This document shows positions 18,441 to 27,620 of a stretch of 64,000 nt of DNA, piece by piece. Each line of letters starts with the position of its first letter. Within the stretch, counting starts at the first letter, position 1. A model generated the notes under the pieces. That model searched no databases and was not told where the DNA came from. It saw nothing but the letters and a program-made list of their open reading frames with translations. The DNA is taken from contig OY781463.1 in the NCBI GenBank assembly GCA_963676725.1, positions 2,418,001 to 2,482,000 on the forward strand, written 5' to 3'. The DNA comes from G963662905 sp963676725. GTDB lineage: Bacteria; Bacteroidota; Bacteroidia; Bacteroidales; WRLA01. The position numbers and the translations under genes were made by a program.

Positions 18441-19513
18441 TGATAGATTTAACAAACGAAATTGAAAACATTATAGGTAATGACGAAAGCAATATTCTTG
18501 AATATAAAGCTGTATTACCTCCATCGAAAAGTATAGCTAAACTTATATGTTCATTTGCTAATACAGAGGGTGGATACATAATTCTAGGTATTTCTGACGA
18601 TAAAGAAATTAACGGATTAAGTGAAGACTTTAGAGCAAATTCAATAACACATAAAGCAATTGATTTATTATCACCAAAACCAAATATTCATTATCAATAT
18701 GTTATGCATAAAGCAAAAAAACTTTATGCAATAAAAATAGAAAAGTCCCCAGTTCCTATTTTATTGGAAGGAAAAGTTCTAATACGTGTTGGAGCAACAA
18801 CGCAATATGAAGCCCCCCAAGTAATTACATTTAGACCAAGAGGTTATGAGAGAATTTCTGAAATAAGTAATACATTAATTGATTATTCCTTAAATGGAAC
18901 AAATTCAAAAATAAAACTTATTGGTCATTATCAAAGTGTACTAAAATTAATTGATGATTTAGGTGCTGTTTTATATCCTGTTAGCGCAGAATTACCAACA
19001 AATAATCAAGAGGGTAAGATATTGACAAGGATATTATTTTCTTCTTATGTTGATAGTTTTGAAGCATATTTGTCTGATTTGTTGTATGAAATATTTCTGG
19101 CTAATCCAGAAACTCTCAAATCACAACAAAAGGTTACTATTGAAGAAGTTTTGAATTGTACAGATATACAAGAATTTGTTGATTATTGGAGTAAACAGAA
19201 AATAAGTAAACTTCAAAAAGGTAGTGTAAAAGGATTTATACAAGATAATAAGCAAATAAAGGATTTGAATATTATTAATGCTACAGAAGAGCTTGAAATT
19301 GAAAGAATATTACAAATTCGGCATTTATATGCACATAGGAATGGGATTGTAGACGAAAAATTCCTGCAATATTTCACTGGAGAATTTATCTTAAATTCTG
19401 TGCATCAAATTAGTATAAAAGAATTTTGTGATAAACTTGTTTATCTTATTGAGATTATTGAGAAAATTGATAATTCAGCTAAAGATAAATACAATTTAGC
19501 ATCTGATAATTAA
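18440..19513 (+). CDS. Schlafen AlbA_2 domain protein with C-terminal HEPN domain
   Basis: 357 residues. Residues about 14-125 are an AlbA_2 domain: ESNILEYKAVLPPSKSIAKL, then ICSFANTEGGYIILGISDD and KVLIRVGATT. Residues about 200-345 are helical and contain IRHLYAHRNGIVD, an Rx4H motif with the NGIVD context of HEPN ribonucleases. It overlaps the sacsin-like ATPase gene by one base. The pair looks like a two-protein defence module in which this protein is the likely effector. Confidence 0.75.
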   Translation: MIDLTNEIENIIGNDESNILEYKAVLPPSKSIAKLICSFANTEGGYIILGISDDKEINGLSEDFRANSITHKAIDLLSPKPNIHYQYVMHKAKKLYAIKIEKSPVPILLEGKVLIRVGATTQYEAPQVITFRPRGYERISEISNTLIDYSLNGTNSKIKLIGHYQSVLKLIDDLGAVLYPVSAELPTNNQEGKILTRILFSSYVDSFEAYLSDLLYEIFLANPETLKSQQKVTIEEVLNCTDIQEFVDYWSKQKISKLQKGSVKGFIQDNKQIKDLNIINATEELEIERILQIRHLYAHRNGIVDEKFLQYFTGEFILNSVHQISIKEFCDKLVYLIEIIEKIDNSAKDKYNLASDN

Positions 19514-19857
19514 TAAAATGAACATAAGCCTAACGCACACCATCCCTTCGCTCTCAGGCACATTTGGCATTCGCACGAAGCTATCCCTCAATCCCAAAAT
19601 GCCAAAAGAGCCTTCAAGCCCTTCCCACGCAAACGCACGGACTGAGATACATTGTGCTAAAATTGAAACCGATAAATTAAGAAATAATAAAGGACAGCTT
19701 ACAACACGTGGTCAAGCACATTTGTTTTTTCCCAACACAAAAGTCAATGCTAAAAATCCAAAAGAGCTTGTCCTTCGCTAAGGCAAATTGAAAAAACATT
19801 AAAATTAGTAAATTTTATTCCAAATAAGTTAATATCTTTGCGTAAAACAAAAACATC
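19514..19857. other. 344-base intergenic region with controller promoter
   Basis: An open frame at 19518-19781 crosses this region, but its composition is that of structured non-coding DNA (CTAACGCACACCATCCCTTCG-like spacer), so I do not call it a gene. Near the right end, TATCTTTG at 19833-19840 is a good -7 box. It puts the transcript start only about a dozen bases before the controller gene. Confidence 0.45.
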
Positions 19858-20076
19858 TTGACAAAGACTGAAATAAATAGAATCAAAGTTGCGCTAGCAG
19901 AGACGAGAAGAAAAAACAAGTGGTTAGCTGAACAACTTGGCAAAGATGAATCAACCATATCCCAATGGTGTTCAAACGCAAGACAACCATCTTTAGAAAA
20001 CTTAAATAAAATTGCAATTGCCCTTGAAGTTGACATTAGAGAACTTTTAAATCCAACAAAAATTAATAATGACTAG
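19858..20076 (+). CDS. XRE-family controller protein of the restriction/signalling operon
   Basis: 72 residues, almost wholly one HTH domain (WLAEQLGKDESTISQWCSNA, then LENLNKIAIALEVDIREL). It starts with TTG at 19858; no ATG is available before the HTH. The leader is very short after the -7 box at 19833-19840, as is common for C-proteins of restriction-modification systems. It overlaps the methyltransferase gene by eight bases. It probably regulates the whole operon up to 25216. Confidence 0.75.
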   Translation: MTKTEINRIKVALAETRRKNKWLAEQLGKDESTISQWCSNARQPSLENLNKIAIALEVDIRELLNPTKINND

Positions 20077-21298
20077 GAAAAAGACATATATAGACCTTTT
20101 TGCGGGATGCGGTGGACTTTCTCTTGGGATGTTTAATACAGGATTATGGAAAGGTAAATTTGCTATTGAAAAAAGTCCAGACGCTTTTGAGACGCTTCAA
20201 TATAACTTGATTGATAAGAAAAAACATTTTGATTGGCCAGACTGGTTGCCAAAACAAAGCCACGACATAAATGACGTAATCAAAAATCACAAGGATAATT
20301 TAAAATCACTTAGGGGAGAAATTGACCTAGTGGCAGGTGGACCACCTTGTCAGGGTTTTTCTACTGCTGGAAGAAGAAAAGAGGGAGATTCAAGAAATGA
20401 ATTAATAAAATCGTACATCAAATTTATTAGAATTGTTCAACCAAAGGTTATCTTTTTCGAAAATGTAAAAGGCTTTACACAGAAGTTTGACAAAAACAAA
20501 ATCAAGGGGAAAATATATTCTGAATACGTTACTAATGCATTAGAATACGAGTCTCCAAACGGTGATTTTCAAGGCTATAAAGTTGTGGGAAAATTGGTTG
20601 ATTTTTCTAAGTTTGGTATTCCTCAAAAAAGGACAAGATTTATTTTAGTCGGAATTAGAAAAGATATTGTTAATCAAGTAAATCCAAACGATTTTTTTAA
20701 ACAAATCCAAAAGCAAAAGGAGATTTTTTTAATTAAGAAAGGGATTGGACTAACAAATTCTTTGGAGGATGCTATTTCGGACTTGCTCAAAATTAACGAA
20801 ATTGTATCTCCCGATACAAAATCATTTTCAGCAGGTCTTTACAATCCTATTCAATCAAATTATCAAAAATTACTTAGAGGTGAGGTTGATTCAAAAATTC
20901 CTGACAGCCACCGATTTGCAAAACACAGCGAGGATACATTAAGAAAATTCGAGTTTATTCTTCAAAATGCCGAAAAGAATAAAACACTTTCAAACGAACT
21001 AAAAGAAAGGTTTAATCTCAAAAAAAGGACTGTAATTCCATTATCAGGTAATAAACCTACTCCAACAATAACAACATTACCAGACGACTATATTCACTAT
21101 TGCGAACCTAGAATTTTCACAGTCAGGGAGTACGCAAGAATTCAATCATTTAATGATTGGTATGAGTTTAAAGGAAAATACACTACTGGAGGCAAAAGAA
21201 GAACCCAAGAAGTTCCGAGATATTCACAAATTGGAAATGCTATTCCACCACTATTTGGTGAGCAAGCAGGTATAACTCTAAATAAAATTATCGAATAA
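20069..21298 (+). CDS. C5-cytosine DNA methyltransferase (operon with GHKL ATPase)
   Basis: 409 residues. All key motifs are present in order: DLFAGCGGLSLGM (I), GGPPCQGFSTAG with the catalytic Cys (IV), FFENVKGF (VI), FGIPQKRTRFILVG (VIII), TVREYARIQSF (IX) and SQIGNAIPP (X). The region between VIII and IX is the target-recognition domain. No classical restriction nuclease follows. Instead a GHKL ATPase, a receiver protein and a CHAT-like protease follow, so the methyl mark probably protects self DNA from a signalling-type defence. Confidence 0.9.
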   Translation: MTRKKTYIDLFAGCGGLSLGMFNTGLWKGKFAIEKSPDAFETLQYNLIDKKKHFDWPDWLPKQSHDINDVIKNHKDNLKSLRGEIDLVAGGPPCQGFSTAGRRKEGDSRNELIKSYIKFIRIVQPKVIFFENVKGFTQKFDKNKIKGKIYSEYVTNALEYESPNGDFQGYKVVGKLVDFSKFGIPQKRTRFILVGIRKDIVNQVNPNDFFKQIQKQKEIFLIKKGIGLTNSLEDAISDLLKINEIVSPDTKSFSAGLYNPIQSNYQKLLRGEVDSKIPDSHRFAKHSEDTLRKFEFILQNAEKNKTLSNELKERFNLKKRTVIPLSGNKPTPTITTLPDDYIHYCEPRIFTVREYARIQSFNDWYEFKGKYTTGGKRRTQEVPRYSQIGNAIPPLFGEQAGITLNKIIE

Positions 21299-23889
21299 TG
21301 GCTGAACAAAAAGACTTACATTTCAAAACAAATGTTCAGCTAAAAAGCATCATTGGTAAAGACCTTATTAATGATGATAATATAGCCATTTTAGAATTGG
21401 TTAAAAACTCTTTTGATGCAGATTCTAAACAAGTTAAAGTGAAATACTTTAACCTAAAGAAAAATGATGATAAAAATGTAGAATATTTCTCAGCAAGTAC
21501 TTCACGTTTAATAATTCAAGATGATGGTATCGGAATGGACATTAATGATATCAGAGATAAATGGCTCAATATTGCTTATTCCGAGAAAAAGACAAACAAA
21601 ACTCAGCACAAACGCAGAATGGCTGGGGCCAAAGGTGTCGGTAGATTTTCTTGTGATAGACTAGGTGAATATCTTAATCTCTATGCAAAAACAAGTGAGG
21701 ATTCAAACTATTACAAACTCTCTATAGATTGGAAAAAATTTGAGATTGAGGACGAAGACAAAGAAATTCAATCTATTCCATTAAAATATGAAATATTGAC
21801 TCCAACTGAATTTCAATCATTAGGGTTTTCAAATTTCAAACACGGTGTATTACTTGAAATAATTAAATTAAGAAGTAATTGGGCTTATCCTCTTTTTAAC
21901 AAAAATGGAATTCTAATAGATTGGGATATTACAAAATTTATTGAATTAAAGAAGTACCTCGAAAAACTAATTAATCCCAATCAAGCTTTTGAAAGTAATG
22001 ATTTTGGAATTTATATAGATGCTCCAGAATTTCAAGGGGAAAACGATTCACTTGATGATAATTCAAAGTTCATTGGTAAAGTTGAAAATAGAATTTTTGA
22101 GCATTTAGATTTTAAGACAACTAGTATTGAAACCTATATTACTGATGGAGGAAATGAAATATTTACCGAATTAAAAGATAAGGGAGAAACTATTTTCTGG
22201 ATTAGAGAAAAGAATCCATTTTACCCAGATATAACCAATGCTAAAGCTACCGTATATTATTTAAGTCCATATGCAAAATCATTTTTCACAAAACAAACAG
22301 GCATAAGATCAGTCGATTATGGTTCGATATTTTTATTTATAAATGGATTTCGTGTCCCACCTTACGGTGAATTTGGTAACGATTGGTTAGGCTTAGACCA
22401 AAGGAAAGCTCAAGGTTATAGTAGATTTATTGGATTAAGGGAGTTGGTAGGTCAAATTGAAATACTTGATGAAGGTGATGAATTTCAAATCGTTTCTAGT
22501 CGTGAAGGTATCGTAAAGAATGAGAGCTACAAAAGCTTAACCCAGTCGGATAACAATAATAGTTTCTTCTATAAAGCATTTCGAAGATTAGAGCGTTATG
22601 TAGTAGAAGGTTTGAATTGGGATAGTGCACCTAATCATGAAAACTTATTAGAAATCCATAAAAAAATTGTTAGTGGAGAAACTAAAGAAGAAGATTTAGA
22701 GTATTCTGAGGATTTAATTACAAAACAGAAAAGAGTTTATTCTACAATTCACAATATTATTTCAGCAAAATCAAATGAAGTAATTGAGTTATATATAAAT
22801 GAAAACCTAATAACCCAAAAGATTGAAGAAGAAAGAGAGGCCTCTGAACGAGAATTTAATCAACTTATAGAAGATTTTAGCAACAAAAAAATTGATGCGG
22901 ACACATTAAGTAAAATACTTCATAAAAGAGCACAAGAAAATGAAGAGTTGGAAAAACAACTCAAGGAGTTTTCAAAGTACACTACTAATGAGGCTACATC
23001 TAAAGCAATATTAGAATTACAGGATTATAAAAACACAATTGAGAAGCAGACTCTTTTAATTCAGGACTTACAATTTCAATTAGAGCAGTTAAAACAACAA
23101 AAAGAAACTGCTGAAAAGTCTGCAACAACTTTAAAGGAAAAAGTCAACAAGGTTGAATCAGACTTATCAATTGAGAAAGAAAAAAACTTATACCTATTAG
23201 CAACTCGAAGGACATTAAGCCCAGACGCAGATGGGTTAATTCATACTATTAAAATTAACAATGGTGAAGTATTAGTTGGTATAGAAAACATAATTGATGA
23301 CCTAACAGAGAATGACTATAGTGTTGAGGATTTAATAAAAAGACTAGGATTTCTAAAGATATATGCTGAAAAGTCAATGAAAATGGCTGAATTTATCTTT
23401 AGAGACGATTTAAAAGATGATATAGAACAAAAAGATATAGATGTCGTCGCTTATATTAAAGAATATCTATCCCTTTATGGAAATGTTTTTTCTGATAATT
23501 TATCTTTTTCTTACTCAAACAATAATGAACGAATTATAAAAAATGTAAGTGTTTTAAATCTATCTATAATACTTGACAATTTAATAAGCAATGCTGTAAA
23601 ATGGGGAGCTAACGAAATTCAGATTGATTTTGAAAAAGAAAGTGAAAAGCAACTTTTAATATTCTTTTCTGATAATGGAAATGGCCTTTCTGATAAGTTT
23701 ATTAAGAATCCTGAAAAAATATTTGAATTATCTATTCGTGATATCCCGCCTTTAGGTTATAGTGGGTCGGGCATAGGTCTGTTTTACACTAAAAACTTAC
23801 TCAATGAAATGAATTGCGACATTGAATTTGTCGGGAATAAGGAAGTATTGTCCGGTGCCACTTTTAAAATTACTATCAATACAATATGA
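21298..23889 (+). CDS. Large ATPase with two GHKL domains (MORC/Hsp90-like plus histidine-kinase-like)
   Basis: 863 residues. N-terminal GHKL site: ILELVKNSFDADS, IIQDDGIGMD and GAKGVGRFSCDR, as in MORC/Hsp90 ATPases. Residues about 480-640 are coiled coil. Residues 640-740 may be a dimerisation helix pair with a possible phospho-acceptor in GLIHTIKIN (His649). The C-terminus is a second, kinase-type ATP site: LDNLISNAVKWGAN, FFSDNGNGLS and GYSGSGIGLF. Two such domains in one protein suit a sensor that clamps or scans DNA and then phosphorylates. It overlaps the downstream receiver gene by four bases (ATGA). Confidence 0.85.
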   Translation: MAEQKDLHFKTNVQLKSIIGKDLINDDNIAILELVKNSFDADSKQVKVKYFNLKKNDDKNVEYFSASTSRLIIQDDGIGMDINDIRDKWLNIAYSEKKTNKTQHKRRMAGAKGVGRFSCDRLGEYLNLYAKTSEDSNYYKLSIDWKKFEIEDEDKEIQSIPLKYEILTPTEFQSLGFSNFKHGVLLEIIKLRSNWAYPLFNKNGILIDWDITKFIELKKYLEKLINPNQAFESNDFGIYIDAPEFQGENDSLDDNSKFIGKVENRIFEHLDFKTTSIETYITDGGNEIFTELKDKGETIFWIREKNPFYPDITNAKATVYYLSPYAKSFFTKQTGIRSVDYGSIFLFINGFRVPPYGEFGNDWLGLDQRKAQGYSRFIGLRELVGQIEILDEGDEFQIVSSREGIVKNESYKSLTQSDNNNSFFYKAFRRLERYVVEGLNWDSAPNHENLLEIHKKIVSGETKEEDLEYSEDLITKQKRVYSTIHNIISAKSNEVIELYINENLITQKIEEEREASEREFNQLIEDFSNKKIDADTLSKILHKRAQENEELEKQLKEFSKYTTNEATSKAILELQDYKNTIEKQTLLIQDLQFQLEQLKQQKETAEKSATTLKEKVNKVESDLSIEKEKNLYLLATRRTLSPDADGLIHTIKINNGEVLVGIENIIDDLTENDYSVEDLIKRLGFLKIYAEKSMKMAEFIFRDDLKDDIEQKDIDVVAYIKEYLSLYGNVFSDNLSFSYSNNNERIIKNVSVLNLSIILDNLISNAVKWGANEIQIDFEKESEKQLLIFFSDNGNGLSDKFIKNPEKIFELSIRDIPPLGYSGSGIGLFYTKNLLNEMNCDIEFVGNKEVLSGATFKITINTI

Positions 23890-24584
23890 GTGTTAAAAGA
23901 TTACTTTATATAGACGATAATAAGATAGATTCTCAAATTGAAAATTTGAGAACAAAACTTAAAAGACAAGGTTACGAATTGAAGGAAACGTTTTTGCATC
24001 TAAATGAGGATTTTATGACAAAAGATGCTCAAACAGAAGAAACGATTCTTGATAAAGGAAAAATACAGTCATTCATAAATGAAAATTATATGAATGAAAA
24101 TTTTGATTTAGTAGCTTCAGATTATGATTTTAAAGATAAAAGTATTGATGGTTTTGAACTTCTAAAATGGATAAAAAATGAAAGTACTTCTAAAAAAAAT
24201 AAGTTAAGAAGGGCAAAGTTTTGTTTATACTCAGCTGAACAAGATAAAGTTGCAAAAAAATTTAGTACTCCTGAACAAGTCAAGAAATTAATTAAACTAA
24301 GAATTGATGATTTTATTGATAGAACAAGAATCCCTGATGAAATAACTCAAATTCTCCATGCTCCTCAAAAAAGTTATTATTTCAAAAATCACATAATAAG
24401 TTATTTAGAAAAATTTGGAGATGAAAAATTCAAAAGTACATTTCCAAAATTTAAAGAATTAACTCTTGCTGAAATTGCTCACAAAATCGATAAAGACTTA
24501 CCAAATGGAATTGAATTTCAAAAATATTTGGTTGAGTTAACTGTTGCTCATTTAATTGAACTTAATAATTTCCCAAAGGAGTGA
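23886..24584 (+). CDS. Receiver-like response regulator
   Basis: 232 residues. The first 150 residues read as a receiver domain: LLYIDDNKID with Asp10/Asp11, FDLVASDYDF with the candidate phospho-acceptor Asp79, then DGFELLKWIK and FCLYSAEQ. Residues 20-70 hold an insertion longer than usual. The C-terminal 90 residues are helical and not a known DNA-binding output. It is coupled by overlaps to the GHKL kinase-like gene before it and the protease gene after it, so phosphotransfer from the ATPase and control of the protease are likely. This is inference. Confidence 0.7.
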   Translation: MSVKRLLYIDDNKIDSQIENLRTKLKRQGYELKETFLHLNEDFMTKDAQTEETILDKGKIQSFINENYMNENFDLVASDYDFKDKSIDGFELLKWIKNESTSKKNKLRRAKFCLYSAEQDKVAKKFSTPEQVKKLIKLRIDDFIDRTRIPDEITQILHAPQKSYYFKNHIISYLEKFGDEKFKSTFPKFKELTLAEIAHKIDKDLPNGIEFQKYLVELTVAHLIELNNFPKE

Positions 24585-25216
24585 TTCATATAATTATTTC
24601 TATAGATCCATCTACTCAATTTTTGTTTGAGATAATTGTCAAGCTTAAACAATACGGCACCAATTGTAATGTTTATGAAATTCATCCTAATGATGAATCT
24701 TATTCGAAAACATTTGATATAATTTCTAATCTTGAAAGAAATTCACGAGTTCTTTTTTTGGGTCACGGACAATCTAATCAATTATATGGTGGTGAAAGCT
24801 TTGAGTCATTTCCCAAAAAAGCATTTATCAAATTGAATGAAATGAGTATTTTTAAAGACCAACACTTGTTTCTTCTTGCTTGTGATTCTGCCGATTTAAT
24901 TAAAAGCTCTTTTAGACATTCGAAGATGTCAAAGTCAATTGGATTTGGCGGCTTACCAACATCAATGGAGGAGGTAGAGAAAGATAAAAAGCTTTGTTCA
25001 GAAGGTATTTCTGAACAAACAATTGAAGATTTCAAAAATGAAATTGTTTTCACGGTTTCTAACGCTATATCATTACATTATCAAGATTTCAATAAGTTGT
25101 CAGACTATTTGACACTTTTACTTGACCAGAGAATTAATAATGCTGTTCTCGTGAAAAAAGACAGAAACCTTGCTGATTTACTGTTTAAAATGAGATATGA
25201 AACGGTATTATATTAA
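24581..25216 (+). CDS. Caspase-like (CHAT-type) protease, candidate effector
   Basis: 211 residues, GTG start overlapping the previous stop (GTGA). It has the His-Cys dyad of the CHAT/caspase fold: RVLFLGHGQSN (His62) after one hydrophobic strand and LFLLACDSAD (Cys101) after the next, with LYGGESF between. The size fits a single protease domain. It is the last gene of the XRE-Dcm-GHKL-receiver operon and the most likely killing or cleavage effector. No substrate is evident. Confidence 0.7.
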   Translation: MIHIIISIDPSTQFLFEIIVKLKQYGTNCNVYEIHPNDESYSKTFDIISNLERNSRVLFLGHGQSNQLYGGESFESFPKKAFIKLNEMSIFKDQHLFLLACDSADLIKSSFRHSKMSKSIGFGGLPTSMEEVEKDKKLCSEGISEQTIEDFKNEIVFTVSNAISLHYQDFNKLSDYLTLLLDQRINNAVLVKKDRNLADLLFKMRYETVLY

Positions 25217-25472
25217 CAAACTCAACCCTGCTAGCCACACACATTGCCAAGTCGCTAAAAGCAATCGAAAGGAATCGAAAAACAAATGCTCTTAGAACGC
25301 AAATATTTGCTAAATTTATGCCGTATTTCGGTACAATTTAAAAGAGAACAGAGGTTTTAAGACAGACTGCCGTTAGCAGCAACTATAAGTAACGAGAGTG
25401 AAATAAAATATTATCATAAAAATTAACCGAAGCACAAAAAAATATTTTTTCGACTATTTATAATAAAAATCA
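25217..25472. other. Intergenic region after the CHAT operon
   Basis: 256 bases without a gene. It contains ACAGACTGCCGTTAGCAGCAAC, a piece resembling the 3' boundary of structured cassette spacers seen in Bacteroidota. No clear promoter box. Confidence 0.3.
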
Positions 25473-25979
25473 ATGGCAAAAAATCAATATACACCTTTAG
25501 ACAACTTACCAGACGAGAATGATTTGAAAAAAATGATTTCAAATTTTGAATATAAGAGAATTAACACAACTGAACTTCCAAGTACAATTGACGAAAATGG
25601 GTTGGTTGAGAAATGTAATAGTTTCATACTGGCAGCATCTGGAAGTACAAGTGGAATGCTTTATTCCTTTGTAGGCATACGACCAGACAAAGGAAATGTA
25701 GCAGACGAACATCCTTTTGTTTTTTACTATGACTACAATGACCCAACAAAAAATTTTGGTGGAATTATCCATCATGGTGATTGGAAAGACAGAACTACAC
25801 CATTAGACAGCACACAAATAGCTGCAATGAGTGCAAGTGGTTTAACTGCACGTTTTACCTATAAAACCATTCCAACTACTGGTTCAGGTTCGCTTGACGA
25901 CTTAAGACAAAATGGAATGTTAGAAGGACTTTCTGACCAATTTGAAATCCTCTTTAAAAAAGGGCAAACTGATAAATAA
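25473..25979 (+). CDS. Unrecognised soluble protein, accessory pair member 1
   Basis: 168 residues, no signal peptide or span. It has a strand-rich centre (FILAASGSTSGMLYSFVGIR) and an aromatic-rich loop (FVFYYDYNDPTKNFGGIIHH). Not recognised. It is followed 20 bases later by another unknown gene, and the pair sits between the CHAT operon and a promoter repeat, so it could be the tail of that operon or a separate toxin-immunity-like cassette. Confidence 0.6.
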   Translation: MAKNQYTPLDNLPDENDLKKMISNFEYKRINTTELPSTIDENGLVEKCNSFILAASGSTSGMLYSFVGIRPDKGNVADEHPFVFYYDYNDPTKNFGGIIHHGDWKDRTTPLDSTQIAAMSASGLTARFTYKTIPTTGSGSLDDLRQNGMLEGLSDQFEILFKKGQTDK

Positions 25980-25999
25980 TAAATTAAAAAATAGAAAAA

Positions 26000-26461
26000 A
26001 TGGAAACAAAATTTTACACCGGTAATTACTCTCTTACACTAGGACAACCTTATGTAATAATTTCAGCAACAGAAAGCACTACAGATTTTACCGCTGAGAA
26101 AATAATAATTTTTGAAGGTTTCAATGGACAACAAACTGTTTTAGCAAATCGAGTTAAATATCCGAAAATTTCAGACCGTTCATTAGAAGACTTTATTTCT
26201 TCTGAAGTTCAGGTTTGTAAAGATGATATTTTTTATAAAATTCTATTTACTAAGTACAAAAATGAACTTGAACAACGAAACTACAATGTAAATATTGAAC
26301 TAAGGGAGACAAACATAAATATCATTAGTTTGTTGAGAGACAAATTTCCTACAATTTTAACAAATATAAAAAACAATACAATGAATGATAAACTCAAGGC
26401 ACTTATTGAACTTTATCAGTCTATTGTAATTGAAAGAAACGATTTTGATATAAACAAATAG
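26000..26461 (+). CDS. Unrecognised protein, accessory pair member 2
   Basis: 153 residues. The first half is predicted strand-rich (YSLTLGQPYVIISATES, AEKIIIFEGFNGQQ), the second helical and charged. No motif recognised. Clear start 20 bases after the preceding stop; cotranscription is likely. Confidence 0.6.
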   Translation: METKFYTGNYSLTLGQPYVIISATESTTDFTAEKIIIFEGFNGQQTVLANRVKYPKISDRSLEDFISSEVQVCKDDIFYKILFTKYKNELEQRNYNVNIELRETNINIISLLRDKFPTILTNIKNNTMNDKLKALIELYQSIVIERNDFDINK

Positions 26462-26541
26462 CAGCTGCTAATCGAGTAAGCTGCCGCTAGGCAGATTTGC
26501 CTAGCGGAGAACACTTCGATAAAAACTCAGTGGATCGCCTC

Positions 26542-26700
26542 TCACACCAAGTATCCTTCGACAAGCTCATGATAAACCAAGCCGGTCTCGTATATAGCGG
26601 TTTTCCGAAAAATTCGGGATGGGGCGATTTTTTCGTACATTTCGAGCAGGGGCACATAGCCTCTTTTTCGTAGCCTTTCCAAGGTGATTGTTGTGCCCAT
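26542..26700 (-). CDS. Short leftward open frame of unknown origin, probably a remnant
   Basis: 52 codons from the ATG at 26700, beginning MGTTITLERLRKRGYVPLLE and ending VYHELVEGYLV. Composition is protein-like and GC-richer than the surroundings, but no family is evident and the start abuts the R3 repeat. I read it as a fragment of an older gene inserted between cassettes. Confidence 0.3.
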   Translation of the reverse strand: MGTTITLERLRKRGYVPLLEMYEKIAPSRIFRKTAIYETGLVYHELVEGYLV

Positions 26701-26880
26701 GAAAAAATATTTGTGATTCACATTAGATTATTTAAATTTGTGGTGCAAGAAACAATAATGATAATGAACCCTCAAACCCAAATAAGCTATTTCGTTGATC
26801 GGAGGTATGTTATAGAAACTCCTGTTTTGTGCAAAGCGAATGTATTGGTAATAGGGGTGGGTTATATACAGTAGTTAGCT
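26701..26880 (+). repeat. Promoter-bearing cassette repeat R3 (short form)
   Basis: Carries TTTG at 26710-26713, 19 bases, then TAAATTTG at 26733-26740. The leader encodes MNPQTQISYFVDR and the block ends with TTATATACAGTAGTTAG just before the HNH gene. It provides that gene with a promoter. Confidence 0.85.
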
Positions 26881-26893
26881 ACCATTAAAGAAA

Positions 26894-27619
26894 ATGAGAA
26901 ATCCTAAATGGCATAGAGACGAAATAATTTTAGCACTTAATCTTTATTTTAAGATTGAGCCAGGACATATCCATGCCAGAAATCCTGAGATAATCAAACT
27001 TTCTGAAATTCTAAATTCACTCCCTATTCATGAAGTAAGACCGGACGAAGTGAAGTTTAGGAATCCGAATGGAGTTGGACTAAAATTAAGTAATTTTTTA
27101 GCAATCGATCCGAACTATAATGGTAAAGGAATGGAATCTTTTAGCAAACTAGACAAAGAGGTTTTTGAAGAGTTTATAAATAATCGGAAAGAACTTTCCT
27201 TAATTGCAGATAGAATTACCAAAGCTTCTACAAACAAAGAATTGGCAATAAAACTTTACAAAATCGAAGATGAGATTGACGATGATAACTTTACTGTCAA
27301 GGAAGGGAAGGTGATATATAAACTACACAAACATATTGAGAGAAATCCTAAAATCAACAAAAAGAAAAAGGGAAAATATTTAGAAAAATATGGAAAACTA
27401 GACTGTGAAGTTTGCGGATTTGACTTTTATGAAATCTATGGTGAATTGGGTAAAGGGTTTATGGAATGCCACCATCGAAAACCTTTGCATGAAATCCAAG
27501 AAGAAACTATGACATCATTAAACGATTTGGCTCTTGTGTGCTCAAATTGCCACAGAATGCTTCATCGCGACATAGATGAATTAACAATAGATGAATTGAA
27601 AAAAAAAATTAAACGATAG
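26894..27619 (+). CDS. McrA-like HNH endonuclease (type IV restriction candidate)
   Basis: 241 residues. The C-terminal HNH core has zinc ligands in CEVCGF and CSNCHRMLH and the active-site ECHHRKP. The N-terminal half (KWHRDEIILALNLYFKIEPG, then FRNPNGVGLKLSNFLAIDP) is the conserved non-catalytic domain of a widespread McrA-like family whose members may recognise modified DNA. It stands alone behind the R3 promoter with no methyltransferase partner, which fits a modification-dependent nuclease. The modification recognised is not deducible. Confidence 0.8.
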   Translation: MRNPKWHRDEIILALNLYFKIEPGHIHARNPEIIKLSEILNSLPIHEVRPDEVKFRNPNGVGLKLSNFLAIDPNYNGKGMESFSKLDKEVFEEFINNRKELSLIADRITKASTNKELAIKLYKIEDEIDDDNFTVKEGKVIYKLHKHIERNPKINKKKKGKYLEKYGKLDCEVCGFDFYEIYGELGKGFMECHHRKPLHEIQEETMTSLNDLALVCSNCHRMLHRDIDELTIDELKKKIKR

Positions 27620-27620
27620 A

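Noticed and set aside
19518..19781. 87-residue protein between defence modules
   Set aside because: Composition is that of a structured intergenic spacer; no start signal and no partner.
19858..25216. Known Z1-MORC-Vsr type restriction operon
   Set aside because: No Z1, Vsr or PD-(D/E)XK gene is present; the last two genes are a receiver and a CHAT-like protease.
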